Source of the DNA: Acorus gramineus
Lineage: Eukaryota > Streptophyta > Magnoliopsida > Acorales > Acoraceae
DNA: 64,000 nt
Assembly: GCA_030737835.1 (NCBI GenBank)
Contig: JAUJYN010000017.1
Location: 2,294,001-2,358,000, forward strand
Direction of reading: 5' to 3'
Position numbers and translations under genes: made by a program
Shown here: positions 49,331-61,550 of the stretch, piece by piece
Layout: each line of letters begins with the position of its first letter
Numbering within the stretch: position 1 is the stretch's first letter
The notes under the pieces: model-generated
The model's input: the letters and a program-made list of their open reading frames with translations, nothing else
Databases searched by the model: none
What the model was told of the DNA's origin: nothing

Positions 49331-50059
49331 GTATAACAAATGATATGTTTTTCTCTAATGTTATTCTTCATATATGAAATTTGGTTATAGAAAGAAAAAT
49401 TCCAGGTACTTGAAATATTTTTAGGGGATCTAATTTTATGAAATTTGAATCAAATATAATAAAATGATTTTATCAAAGAAATTAACTCTGGAAGTTTTCC
49501 TTATTCGTACAGTTAACATATCTTCTTTTTTTTTTTGCTGAGTTACATATTTTAATGATTTAAATACATTTCCTTTTATAAAAACACAAAAAATTCATAT
49601 GTTAAGATAACTCAGTAATCTTCGACTAAAAAAAATGAGAGGTGTAAATAGATGCTTGGCAAGGTGTTGAATCGCATGAGACTAATGACCGAGGCTCGGG
49701 ACACCTCTCCTAGGAACCTTTTTTTTTTTTACACGAATGATACTTCTAAGATTTGATCATTTGCTTTGAATTGTTTTCATGATGAGTATTCTTATCGTCT
49801 ATCATAGACATGCGATGATCCAATGCATGTTAGGGGACTAAACAAAGAGACTTCGATGTATACACCCATGTACCAAAGAAAAAATCATTTATCTTTTTTA
49901 TGTATTTTTTTTGCAGATTACAAATGTTTTTTTTTTTAAATATACTTAACACTATTGAAGTACTTTTTTTTTTATTCAAAGTAAATAATATCGTATATAT
50001 ATTGCCTTGATAATATCATATATGGAGTAGTCGAGTACTAACATCTATAAAAGAAGGTA
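49331..50059. other. AT-rich spacer, no gene seen
   Basis: No further conserved peptide was recognised downstream of the PMD fragment. There are several T-runs. Confidence 0.45.
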
Positions 50060-50064
50060 AAAAG

Positions 50065-52888
50065 TGTAACGCCCCCGAACCCACGACTCTGTTTAGAAGC
50101 GTGAAATCCGGTTGCATTAATTTAATTCCCTCAAATTTCATAGTTCCCTTTTTTTTTTTCCTTTTATTCAGAGAACATAAGAAAGCATCACTATATTTTA
50201 TTAATCAATTATCAAAGATAAAATCCAAAACAAGTTCTCAAATATTGGATATACATCGGGAACAACTGAACTCTAAATATCACCATATTATCATTTATTC
50301 GAGTCCTCTATATGCCAAAGAAAAGATTAACACCTTCTATGCAAAGTCTAGCCTTCTAGAAAACATGATCTCGTCCACAGCTACATGAGATCCACAACTC
50401 TAAGCCTTTAATCTGAAAGATGGGAAAAAGGAGGGGTGAGTAACCACACGCTTAGTGAATGGACCAATGGCGTCCCGTTAATAATAACGTTGAACATAGT
50501 GGAGTTATAGAATCTGAGTCACCCTGAACATAATATATCATAATAAAGAAAACACCTGTAAGTCGTACTAAACTTGTAAAATAATAATGCATCTAGGAAT
50601 AGCCACAAATCACAACACTAACTACATGATTTATATGATGCAACGGACACGCATGCTCGTATGGCACGCAACTAAAAGGTGCTCCATCTAGAGCATGGTC
50701 AAGCAGACCGGTGTCACGCAGATAGGGTCCCACTGGACCGTGGTCACGCAGACCAGCGTCACGCAGACGATGTCACGCAGGCGGGGTCACGCAGACAGAT
50801 GATATGCATGCATGATCAACTACTCACACTCCAACTGCTCCACCATGGAATACAATATAATATAATAGGGTTTTTTATTTTTAAGTCCCCACAAACCATC
50901 ATATTTAGTGATCGATCCCTCACTTCTTCGTATTTAGGTTTTAGTCCCCAGATTTAAAGGATAATTTTTTTTTATTCCCATCAAGGACTAAAAAGAAAAG
51001 TAAATAATTTAAGGACAGATCCCTCTTAGGGACTAAAAAGGAATTATCCTTAAAATCTGGGGACTAAAACCCAAATATGAAGAAATGAGGGATCGATCAC
51101 TAAATATGATGGTTTGTGGGGACTTAAAAATAAAAAACCCAATATAATATCCAAAATCATATGAGACATATATAAAATAACCACCTCATATCTATCATGA
51201 TGACATGCTCAAATACTCCATACCCCGAATAACAATTGTATATTTTATAGTAACCATGATACGGAATGATATACTATATAAGTAGTATGAAAACTACATA
51301 AGAGACTAAACCCACTCACCTCTGGTCCAACGATATGAAATAACTCCAGAAGGTTTAAGGCAACTTGACCAGTCCTGAAACGATAGGAATCGATCACAAA
51401 ATGAGTGAAAAGTACGGGACCTGATGGAGCCCATAAACACAGAAAAATTGCAAAATCTTGACAGCTCCTCTTGGGGCGGCCGTCCCTTACAAACTCGACG
51501 GCTACTCGGGGAGCCGTCTAGAGAGTGCCAGACGGCTCTCGATGGAGCCGTCCTGAGGCAAAAGGTATGAAACCCTAATTTGTAATTAAAAATGTCCTAA
51601 CACATTCTATCATTGAAAAACTATACACAAGTCATTTAAAATGACAGAAAACGATAAAGAACTCATCTCGAAAATCAAATCATGCGTACGAGAAATTCAA
51701 TTAAAACCAATCCAAAAACTCTATTTTTTTTTTTTTTTAAGACAACCTAATACCTTTTTACCATTTACATACATATATGAGTCACATAAAATAATGTAAG
51801 TCAGTAAGGAATATCAAAGATTATTCGTGTGTAAGAAATCCAATTAAAACCCTAGTTTATAAGGATTCAAAAAACACGTATATAAAACCAATTAAATCTT
51901 ATTCAACTTAAAAAAAACTCAGATCTATTCATATTATCAAAAATCAATATATAATATGTAAATTATACAAAACATTTAGGAGATAGATCAAAAATCGTAT
52001 ATAAGAAAATCCATTCGAAACCCTAGCATATGGAATAATAATAAAATATCGATGAAACGTTAAAACTCTTGATACACCCAAGGATCTGAATATACATTTA
52101 AAAATACTTTGAAAACTGCAAGAGATAACACATTATTAAACCTAGCATGATCCCCTCTATTGAAAATCCTAGATTTAAAAGGATTATTAAAAAAAATATA
52201 TAAAAACAATTAAACCATATTACAAAATCCTCGAAAACCATAGATCTATTATATGTAGAAACAACTAACATGGATCTATGATAAAAACTCAAAAATCATA
52301 AAAGCATGTATAGGTTCAGATCTATGCATATAAGGGTCAAACAAGACCTTAATCAATTCATAACATGATTTCTATGTTTAATAACCAACCCCAGGTTTAA
52401 TATATATACATATCCTTTTCATTTAACATAAAAGATATGAAAAACACCTTGAAAATTTCATGGTTTCATAGTTATAACATAAGATCCGAAAATCATATAA
52501 ACTACATCAAGATTTATGAAAACCCAAGAAGAAAAGCTCAAGAAATCAATAAATCTAAAAATATACATGCGAGGCCTAATAGCATCATCTAAAAATTTGT
52601 AAAACATCACAAAACATTATGATTTCGTTGTTATATCATAAGAACCCGAAATCATACAAAAAATTTCAAGTATCAAGAAGAAAATCCAATCTTTTTGTTG
52701 GAAAAACCTAAAAAATGAAATCATATAACAATAACATTTAAAAGGAATCATTATCAATCAAAACTCTTCATAAACAGAGGATAATACTCACAAGAACTCT
52801 CTATTCGAACCCTCCCCGAGCTCCTCAACAATCGTGTCGAAAACAAGAGAAGAAGAAGAAGTAGACTTTAGGGTTTTAGGGTTTCAAT

Positions 52889-52933
<45 letters not shown>

Positions 52934-53355
52934 TTGTACGCTTATACACGTGGGGAAATCAAAACCGGCCGTATCCCAAACATATCAATCAATAATACAC
53001 ATTAAAACCTTTTAAAAACTGAAATATACGAGTTTAATTTGAAATTGTTTCCAGATCGACGGCTCCTATTGGATCGATCACAAAACCCGATGGCTCCTAT
53101 AGGATCCGTCACAATACCGACGGCTCTCCCTTGAGCCGTCGCTATTTCCTCTGCCCGAACTCTCGGCACAGTTTGGCCCATAACATGTTCGATACTCATC
53201 CGATTTATGATCCGAAAAAAGCATTGGAAAGCTAACAGAATAACGATTCCAACCATACCTTAACATCTGGAGATATATAAGTCCTTCAAAACCTTATAGG
53301 AATATGACCTAATGCACAAAATCAAAAAACGTCTAGGAAAACCATAGTCGTTACA
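50065..53355 (-). mobile_element. Giant solo LTR, second family (TSD AAAAG)
   Basis: A 3291-bp LTR, TGTAACGCCCCCG…TCGTTACA on the + strand, with AAAAG on both sides (50060-50064 and 53356-53360). It is the inverted relative of 39744-45718. On the - strand it has a TATA-like stretch near 52940, an acceptor TTTCAG, a 55-nt exon (51374-51320) with donor GTGAGTG, and the acceptor module (50458-50413). It carries GACGGCTC/GAGCCGTC hairpin units (51472-51555, 53055-53142), a (GA)n run at 52890-52929 and a Mutator-type MITE at 50868-51140. Confidence 0.9.
50868..51140. mobile_element. Mutator-type MITE (9-bp TSD)
   Basis: The element has long inverted ends: GGGTTTTTTATTTTTAAGTC at the left is matched by its complement at the right, and pairing continues for over 100 bases. 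The flanks are AATATAATA on both sides (50859-50867 and 51141-51149), a 9-bp duplication as in Mutator. It has no coding capacity. Confidence 0.75.
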
Positions 53356-53360
53356 AAAAG

Positions 53361-55650
53361 AATTTAGGTTATGAGCACTAATAAAAAAGATTTTGATACT
53401 CCCAACCATATTTTGTCATATTATAATCTTCGAGTTATATGTATTTTTTTGGAACTTATACAATAAAGAAGGAGTCTACATAAAAACATATGAATTCCAA
53501 CAAAAGCGTCAAGCTAAAAGTTGGGTTAAAAACAAGACTGGATATAACATTTTGAAAAATGTTACTCATTATTTTTTACAGTTCAAAATCCATACCACAT
53601 ATGTTTTTATTTTCTTACAAAATAATAACATCATTTAATAAGATATATACTTTAAGGAAAAATGTATATATATTACTCTATTTCAAGTTAAATAAACCCA
53701 TTTTTAGTAAATGTAATTTTTTTTAACAAAGTATATATACCTTGTCTTCATTGGATTCATAACCATTTATGTAAGATAGGGGTGTAATTTCGTCTATTTG
53801 GTTGGATTTTTTACAAATCCAAATTAAATCAAACTATATTCAAATATAATCCAAAAATCGAACTGAACAGAAATTGAACTGAAAATCTAAAATCAAACTG
53901 AATTGTTAAAAATTGATGGGTTGGTTAGAGTTTTTTGGGGGTTGATTTACATGTTTACATAAGTATCAAAATGCTAGTATTAATTGTATAAATTAATATA
54001 TTCATTTTTTTATGAATATTAATAATATAACAATAATGTATTTTTTAATATAATAGCATGATCTAAATGAATATTAATTATGAATAATTATGTGTTTAAA
54101 TTTAATTTGGTTCGGTTTGTTTATTTCGATTTTTTAAAAGTAAAATGAAAGAGAAAATGACTAAAAAAATCTTCTAAAAGCTAGAAATACCAAAATCAAC
54201 CATTTTTTAAAATTACACCTAAAAGTCTTATTTCACAATTTTGAAAACACAAAAGACCAATTTACCCTTATGCAAATAAATCCTTAATATATTCCATACC
54301 TCTTTAACTTTGTTAAAATATTTCACTCTCTTAATTTTGTTAATGTATTTCACACATTTTCATATAGATCAACTTTGTTTTATTCTAAATTTTTTGTGGT
54401 TAGGTGGATTTTGTGAAATATGTTTTAATATAATTTGAGTTTTTTATGATGAACTCCAATAAACGTTGATGCTTCTTTAAAAAAATATATTTGTATTAAC
54501 GATGTCATAAAAATATGTGAATAGCAAAAAATAAAAAAATGTAAATAAGGATTTAGAATATTAAAATATTATCTGTTGCATTGAGGCGTAACACAGATTT
54601 AGATTACATATTATGATTATACATAATGAAAAATGATAAATAACATTATGTAAGATATATATAAGAAACACACAATATGATATATAATAACAAAACCTCT
54701 AATAAGAGAATTGATTTTTGTCATATATAGAGAGTTTTTTTTTTTTTTGTAGGAAAAATAGGTTTTTGGTGTTGAATAACCTAAGAGGGTTAGAAGGGGG
54801 TTTGGATCTTTTGCTTGTTTGTTTGTACTTATTTTGTGCTTTGATCAATCAGACGGTCATAAATGTATCATATAAAATGGATTCATTTATCCATTCATGA
54901 TTTGATAGATTTATAACCGTTTGATTTTAATTTTAATGATGTGGCAATCCCATAATAAAAGTCAAGTAAGATACAAGCAGTAAAAAACAGCAAAGGATCC
55001 AAACCCGGTTAGAAGGATGTCAAGGATTTAATTACATAAGGGTAGATTAGCCTTTTGTATTTTCAAAACGATCAAATAAAACATTTTAAGATATAATTTT
55101 AAAAAATAGCTGATATAGATATTTTTAACTTTTAAAAGACTTTTTTAATCAATTTTTAAAAACCAAATCCACACTCGTATAAATAAATTGATTTATTAAT
55201 TTTATAAACTATATCTAAATCAAATCACTATTGACCTAAAAGGGGAAAAATCGTTTGAAATGATTCTAATTCGGTGTAACAGATCAAAGACTGTAAACAG
55301 TATAAAAAAAAAAAAAAAAACAAACGTGACTAAGAGGAAATGAGTGTGGTGGAAGTGAGTGAGTGTAGTTTAACATTAATGTGACCAGAGGGTTCACCCC
55401 ATCCAAGATTGGATTCTCGTGAGCATGACCAGTAAGTACTTGCTCTATCTGATGCCTCTCCCCCTCCCGCCGCTTTTCGTCCAGTACAATCACCAAAATA
55501 AATCTCCTCCAATTCTCCTTAATTGTAAATCAAAATTAAAAAAATAGAGAGTCTCCATCAACCCTACCAAAATCTAATTCATCCTCACCGGCCATCTCTC
55601 TTTCTCCCTCTCCAAGCAACCTCTTTTGATTCTCTCCTTCATATCTCAAC
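53361..55650. other. Intergenic region and ROPGAP upstream sequence
   Basis: The stretch is AT-rich. A GGGGTGTAATTT-type start near 53779 hints at a degraded repeat, but borders are unclear. The last 100 bases before the ATG at 55651 are rich in CT (CTCTCTTTCTCCCTCTCC), as in many plant 5' leaders. I could not pick a convincing TATA box. Confidence 0.45.
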
Positions 55651-56067
55651 ATGACTCGATTCGACTTTCCTTCCTCTCCAAACGAAGAAGAGGAAGAGGA
55701 GGAAGAAGAGGAAGAAGAAGAGGAAGAGGAAGAGGAGGAGGAGATGGAGGACTTCAGTTTCGAGGACCCGATCTCCTCGCCATTCATGGCCGCGGCGGGA
55801 TCGTACGGCGGCGGCGGTAATGTGCGGAGGCAGAGGAGGGGGCGCCGGAACAGGCAGTTACCGGTGCTGGAGGTGCTTCTGGCGGCGCTGCGGAGGTCTC
55901 TTGTCGTGACGTGCGGCGTGGAGGGCGACGATGTCTGCGACGCCATGGACATTGGGTGGCCCACCGACGTCCGCCACGTCGCCCACGTCACCTTCGACCG
56001 TTTCCGCGGGTTCCTCGGCCTCCCCGACGAACTCGAGCCCGACGTCTCATGTCGCGCGCCAAGCGCA

Positions 56068-56120
<53 letters not shown>

Positions 56121-59100
56121 CCTGTGGTTTGTTTTTGAAGTCCTCTGTTTGAGATATTTGGGATGGAATTGGATCTTTACCGCTTACATATTTGCGAATT
56201 GAGATATATTTCGGGCGCTCTCTGGTTTATTTTTTGTAATCTGATTTTTTTTTTTTTTATAATTCTTGAAGCTTGCATTTGATCCTTAAGTACATAAAAT
56301 TATATGTTGAATTCATACAAAACAAAATAATGGGGCATTTTTAATTTTAATTAACAAGATAATATTTCTAGCTGTCAAGAAATGAGATGAGCCAATTTAT
56401 GTGGAAATTATACAGTCTGCAATCTTGGTTGAAAGATTTGGGAAAAGCCACATTTGGGGCTGAATCTGTTAATAAGGCTGAATGTTATAGGTTCTATGTG
56501 GCTGACCACGGGATCAGCTGTTCTTATTTTGGATTTACTGCTGTTATTATTATTTTTTCTTTAGAAAACTATGTTTTTATGGGTAATGGGTATTAAAGAA
56601 ATTGCAGGTGGTCTGCTCCCACCATCCTCAATAAAATAAAGTGTCTAAAAAAAATTGAATTTCTGTACATGATTTTATATTTTTATATGGTATAGTTGTA
56701 GGAGAAAAGAATTATAGCACTATTTATGGTGGTTTTTAATATTTCTAATAATTAAATATTGATATTGAAATTCTTTGAAATCTATAATTTGAAATATTAG
56801 CATTTGAGTCCTTGGGTCAGCCTTTATTTTAATTTTGGTGGTTGCAATCGGTTCTTGGATTGAAATTTCTGTTGTCATACACTAATGCAACACACATGAA
56901 AAATTGTGAATTTTCATGAAACATTTTGACTATTACATGATATGGAATACTGATATGATACTGAAAGCATGAAAATTATCGAGTAGGTAATCAATAAAGA
57001 AAGTGTGTTGCGGATAACCACTGGTTAGTGCATGCTATCAAACTATCAGTTGAATGTATACATCTGTCACAGTCACTCATATGATTAGAATTGGAATCAC
57101 ATGTGCTGTAACTGATGATTTCAAATTTCATTCTTAAGGCCTTCAATAATTTGAGTTTGAGGGGATTAGAACACTATAGTCAAATTTATGCAGAGTCTTG
57201 TGCCACTAGGAAGTTTTTAAGCATGCGTACATGAGGCAGGTATCTCGGGTGAAAATGTGTTTTCACCTTGACATTTCAATTTCACAAATCACGATGATTA
57301 GGTAATGCATATGTTTGGCATGTTATCTAGAAATGAGATCTTATCCTAACTTTTTTCAAAAAGCAATGGAATAGGCTATGTTGAAAGGCACAACATCTTT
57401 CAGCTCTGTCAATAGTTTTATTTATTTAGTTTTTGGGACAAAAAGTTGCTTCTATTCCTCTTTGGACTGTTCATAAAAATTTGGTGTATTTTATTTTGTA
57501 TGACATTCAGAGTGTTCTTTTGGGCAATGGCCAAGCCTGACGATAAATAGTAGGTTTTGAAAGATTGGTTACCTTCTGGCACGCATATTGTTTACTGGTA
57601 TTCTTCAATGCAGTTCACAATGAATAACACACTGATATTTCTTTCAAATTGCTTCGTTCTTGCATATGACTGCAATTCCCATTCTTTGACCATGTACTTG
57701 GGCTACTGAAGCTTAATGAGATATTTATCCTTTTCACTGCAGTGCAAGTGTATTCGGAGTTTCGGCCAAGTCCATGCAATGTTCCCATGATCAAAGAGGA
57801 AATAGTGTGCCCACAATTCTTCTACTAATGCAGAGGCGCTTGTATTCACAAGGAGGCCTTCAAGTATGTACTTTTTTTTCACCCTTTTTTCTAAAATTTT
57901 GATTTGAAGACTGTGCTGCTCTGCTGATCTAACCTGCATGATTTCAAATCCATCCTGTTGTGTTGAAGGCAGAAGGAATATTTAGAATCAATGCAGAGAA
58001 TAGCCAAGAGTTGCATGTAAGGGACCAGCTAAACAAGGGTGTAGTACCCCAAGGAGTTGATTTGCATTGTCTTGCAGGTCTTATAAAGGTACTGATTGGG
58101 TTGACCTGTTCTTCCTTGGATTCCGATTTTTTTGGTGTCTTATCTTGTTAAGAATATTCAATTAACAGTTCATTTGAACAAATGATTTTCATGTAATTAT
58201 TACCTAATTAGTCAAGGTCGATTGAATAATACTTATGCAAGCTCTAGTGAAAATATGTAAAAGTGATGGTGCATTTATCAATCTAATTTAAGAGTTTGAT
58301 GATTCATTTCTTTCAGCTTAATGCTATTAGGTTCATCATGCTGCTGAAACCTTTGAAAGTAATAGCTACACCAAGTGTTAGTCGATTTTGAATTTTTAGT
58401 TTATTTCTCCTAGCTTTTACCAAGTGTGCCATTAAGTTTCAATTGAAATTTCCATGCGTTATTATAACTTTAAAGTATCATGAAATTAAAAACTGGTGGA
58501 CTTGTGCTATGTGCATCACCAACAGTTTCTGTTTCAAAGTTGTTGTACCAAAAGATGTGGGTTTACTGAACAGAAGTCATCCGTGATGCTAATTAATTAA
58601 TTTGGAGGGATATTCTCTTGGATCATGGCGTGAGTTTATAGTCTGGTTTCAATGTATAGACTAATTTACTTATCTTTGTTAAATATTGTTGTCTGACAGG
58701 TTAAAAAATATTGCTGTCACAACCAATATCCAGAAGTTGTGTGCTTGATGTAAAAACTTTGAATGTGTGTGGGGAAAATTTCCTGGGGATCATAGTGTGC
58801 TTATGGAATAATCTTCAGAAAATTTATTTCTTAACAATTTCAGCCATCCTCTAGCCGAGTTCTAACTGATCACTAGAATCTACTGGTTCATTTAATGCAA
58901 TCTTCTAGGATTTTTTTCTCTGGAAGGCACAAAACCCTTTTTTTTTTGCTTCTAAACCTTACATGATATTGTCAAAAGGGCCGGTTAACACTCTTGTTTC
59001 TGCCCCAAAACCTATTTTAACACTTAAACTGGTGCTTGATTTGGCAGCAGCAACCGAAAACAAAGAAAAGATGATGATTTATTGATTTTAGTTGTAAATG

Positions 59101-60443
59101 TTATGACCTAATTAGGTAGGGAGGAAAGCTGAGGGATGACAATGCTACTGTATGTAGGAACAAAAACAGAAACCTTCGACACACAAATGGAGCTTGTTCC
59201 ACCTTTCTGCCTCTCTGGCATTATTAATTAGTTTGTAGTAAAGATGAATACTTCATCTGATGGAATATGTTTTCTTTCTGTGTAAGCCTTGTTGACTGTG
59301 TGAACTATGCCATACAATATTTAGCGTAGCATGAGATAAATATATTTATCAAGTTAATGATTAATCTGACTAATACAAGCTGATTGATGCATATGGAAAC
59401 AGAACATGTGAAAAGGAAATAAATTGTTCAGTTCAGTTATTGATTCTGTGATTGGCAGCACACATTACATTGATCTTCATATCATTTTCTCAACTTTCAT
59501 ATTCTTTGTCATTCTAGTATTTAAAATCCTCTTCAATATACTCTAATAAATCAGTTTCTTGCTGTAGGCTTGGTTTAGAGAACTTCCTACTGGAGTCCTT
59601 GATCCCATCACCCCGGATCAGGTATTGCATTGTAACACAGAAGAGGAGTGCTTCCAGCTGGCAATGACCCTTCCACCAACCGAAGCAGCATTGCTTGACT
59701 GGGCCATCAACCTGATGGCTGATGTTGTGCAGCGTGAACATTACAACAAAATGAATGCACGCAACATTGCCATGGTTTTTGCACCCAACATGACTCAGGT
59801 TCACTAAAACCTCTGCTTTTCGTCATATTGGAAGAAGTTAAGCACAAATAAATCCGACTGGCTAATTACATTAACAATTTTGCAGATGGCAGATCCTTTA
59901 ACCGCATTGATCCATGCTGTTCAAGTGATGAATTTTCTCAAAACTTTGATATTAAAGACTTTACGAGAGAGAGAGGATGCAGCTTCAGATTTGAAGGTTT
60001 TCCAATCAAGCTCCGAGTCTACTGTAAAAAATTGTGATCCTGATTTATTAAAGCTGACAGAGAGAGTGTTAGACGAGAGGAGGATGGATGCACTTGTTGA
60101 TGATAGACCCCTCGCGACTTATTCTTTTTCAAGCTCAAAAGACAGGTTGGACAGTGACACAGATGATGGTTTTCGAAGTGTGAAAAAGAACAAGAGAGAT
60201 GGGCACGGTGGATTCATCTCGGGGGACAGCTCCCCCACCAATTCCGATACAGATGCTGTAAGTGGATATAAAAATGCATATGGCAAGGGTGATTTTGAAG
60301 GTCTTTTGGACAAGCTGAGTCTAAAGAAAGGAGTGAGAAAGTTCTGCAGAAAGCCCATTTTCCACTTAAACAAGTCAACTAAAAAATCTGATGATATTAG
60401 CAATGTAAATCCGAGGATGGAAGAAAGAAAAACTTGTGCATGA
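55651..60443 (+). CDS. ROPGAP: ROP GTPase-activating protein with CRIB motif
   Basis: There are five exons with GT-AG borders and consistent phase: 55651-56069, 57743-57863, 57969-58088, 59568-59798 and 59886-60443 (482 residues). Residues 12-31 are a run of 20 Glu. The CRIB motif, IGWPTDVRHVAHVTF, starts at residue 101 and should bind active ROP. The RhoGAP domain spans about 140-320: VFGVSAKSMQ, PTILLLMQRRLY, then AEGIFRINAEN with the likely arginine finger R186, LDWAINLMADVVQ and NIAMVFAPNMTQMADPLTAL. The Ser/Lys-rich C-terminal tail is less conserved. In plants this family switches off ROP (Rho-of-plants) GTPases at the plasma membrane, affecting tip growth, wall patterning and stress responses. 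Domain order and size fit the family and no break is visible. Exon 1 is strongly GC-rich, later exons AT-rich. Intron 1 starts GTCTCTCT inside a (CT)n run. It is the only intact host gene in the window. Confidence 0.95.
55684..55743 (+). repeat. GAA/GAG trinucleotide repeat encoding poly-Glu
   Basis: Twenty consecutive GAA/GAG codons in ROPGAP exon 1. The interrupted codon mix suggests it is more stable than a pure repeat. Acidic runs near the N-terminus are seen in other members of this family, though usually shorter and mixed (from memory). Confidence 0.85.
56071..56119. repeat. (CT)n microsatellite at the ROPGAP intron 1 donor
   Basis: About 48 bases of uninterrupted TC units begin inside the donor dinucleotide (G56070 T56071) of intron 1. 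Confidence 0.9.
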
Positions 60444-61240
60444 AATGGCTAACCAAAGCGGTTCAGCTTTGTCATGGAGTTTCTATTCATTTGGGGGCAA
60501 GTACAGGAAGACTGATCTCTAACCTGGAGGTGAAAAGATGGTGTAGCTCTCTAAGCCTTGACTTAAAATGATGAATAACTTTGTGAAGAAGATGTTAGTT
60601 GTGATTTGCGGATTGTACATGGCGTTGAATGATCCCCAAGCTATTGTGGGAATTCATCCTCACAAGTTTCCATCTGCATCCATGGCAGGGTTTTTGGTCT
60701 GTTCTTGTGCGCTCATCAGACTTATAATCGTCAGTATTGAGAGTCCTTTTGGTTAGTAATCTACTATACATTGTAGCAGGAGCAAATACTTGAAGGAATG
60801 AATGTTATTCATATCAGGTGACTTGGAGTGGTAATGTGTGTGTTTGTACCATGAGCATCCCAAACCTTCATGTACAGATTTGTCTATATGTGCGAAGATT
60901 TGTTAAGGTCACTAGAATGTCTTTTTTTAATTAATAGGTAATTGTTGGATTTGAATTGACAAATCTTGTAATTTTTTTTTTTTTTTATAGCAATTTAGGC
61001 ATTTCTATTTCACAAAAAAAAGTATAAAATATAACATGTCTGAAATAGAAAGGGTTTATATTTCTATGTAATTTTGTTGTCAACCATTCAACTGTGGGTT
61101 TTGTGTGTTTAAGAACAACAAAATTTTTAAGGCTCTGGGGTTTAAATGTTATGAGATGCATAACATTACTTGGGAGCAGTCATTTTTGTGGCCCTTATTT
61201 TTTTCTAACATAGAATTAGACTTTTATAGTGGGGTAGTCG
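60444..61240. other. ROPGAP 3' flank, putative 3' UTR
   Basis: The stretch after the TGA at 60441-60443 is not strongly AT-rich until about 60900 and is probably 3' UTR. I found no single convincing AATAAA signal. The short open frame at 60568-60756 has no recognisable domain. Confidence 0.4.
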
Positions 61241-61550
61241 ATACCGACTTTGGTGGATTTATGTGGACATTATTTAAGTGATGGACTTTTGTAGACTTTG
61301 GCAGACTTTTGCAGACCTTCACAAATTTACTCTCATGGATTTTTACAGACTTTCATAGACTGATTCTCACAGACTTTTACAGACATTTGCAGACTTTCAG
61401 AGATTGACTCTTATAGATTTTCATAGACTTTCATAGACTTTTGTAGACTTTCACAAATCACTCTCGTAGACTTTCACAGACTTTTGCAGACTTTCACAAA
61501 TCACTCTCATGGACTTTCACAGACTTTCACAGATTGACTCTTTTCACATC
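61241..61550. repeat. Imperfect short tandem array (AGACTTTCACAG units)
   Basis: Variants of AGACTTTCACAG, AGACTTTTGCAG and CAAATCACTCTC alternate about 25 times. A higher-order unit near 50 bases (…GCAGACTTTCACAAATCACT…) is repeated at 61450-61510. Confidence 0.8.

Noticed and set aside
56387..56596. Open frame of 69 codons in ROPGAP intron 1
   Set aside because: No similarity to the RhoGAP family, and the flanking exon phases join perfectly without it.
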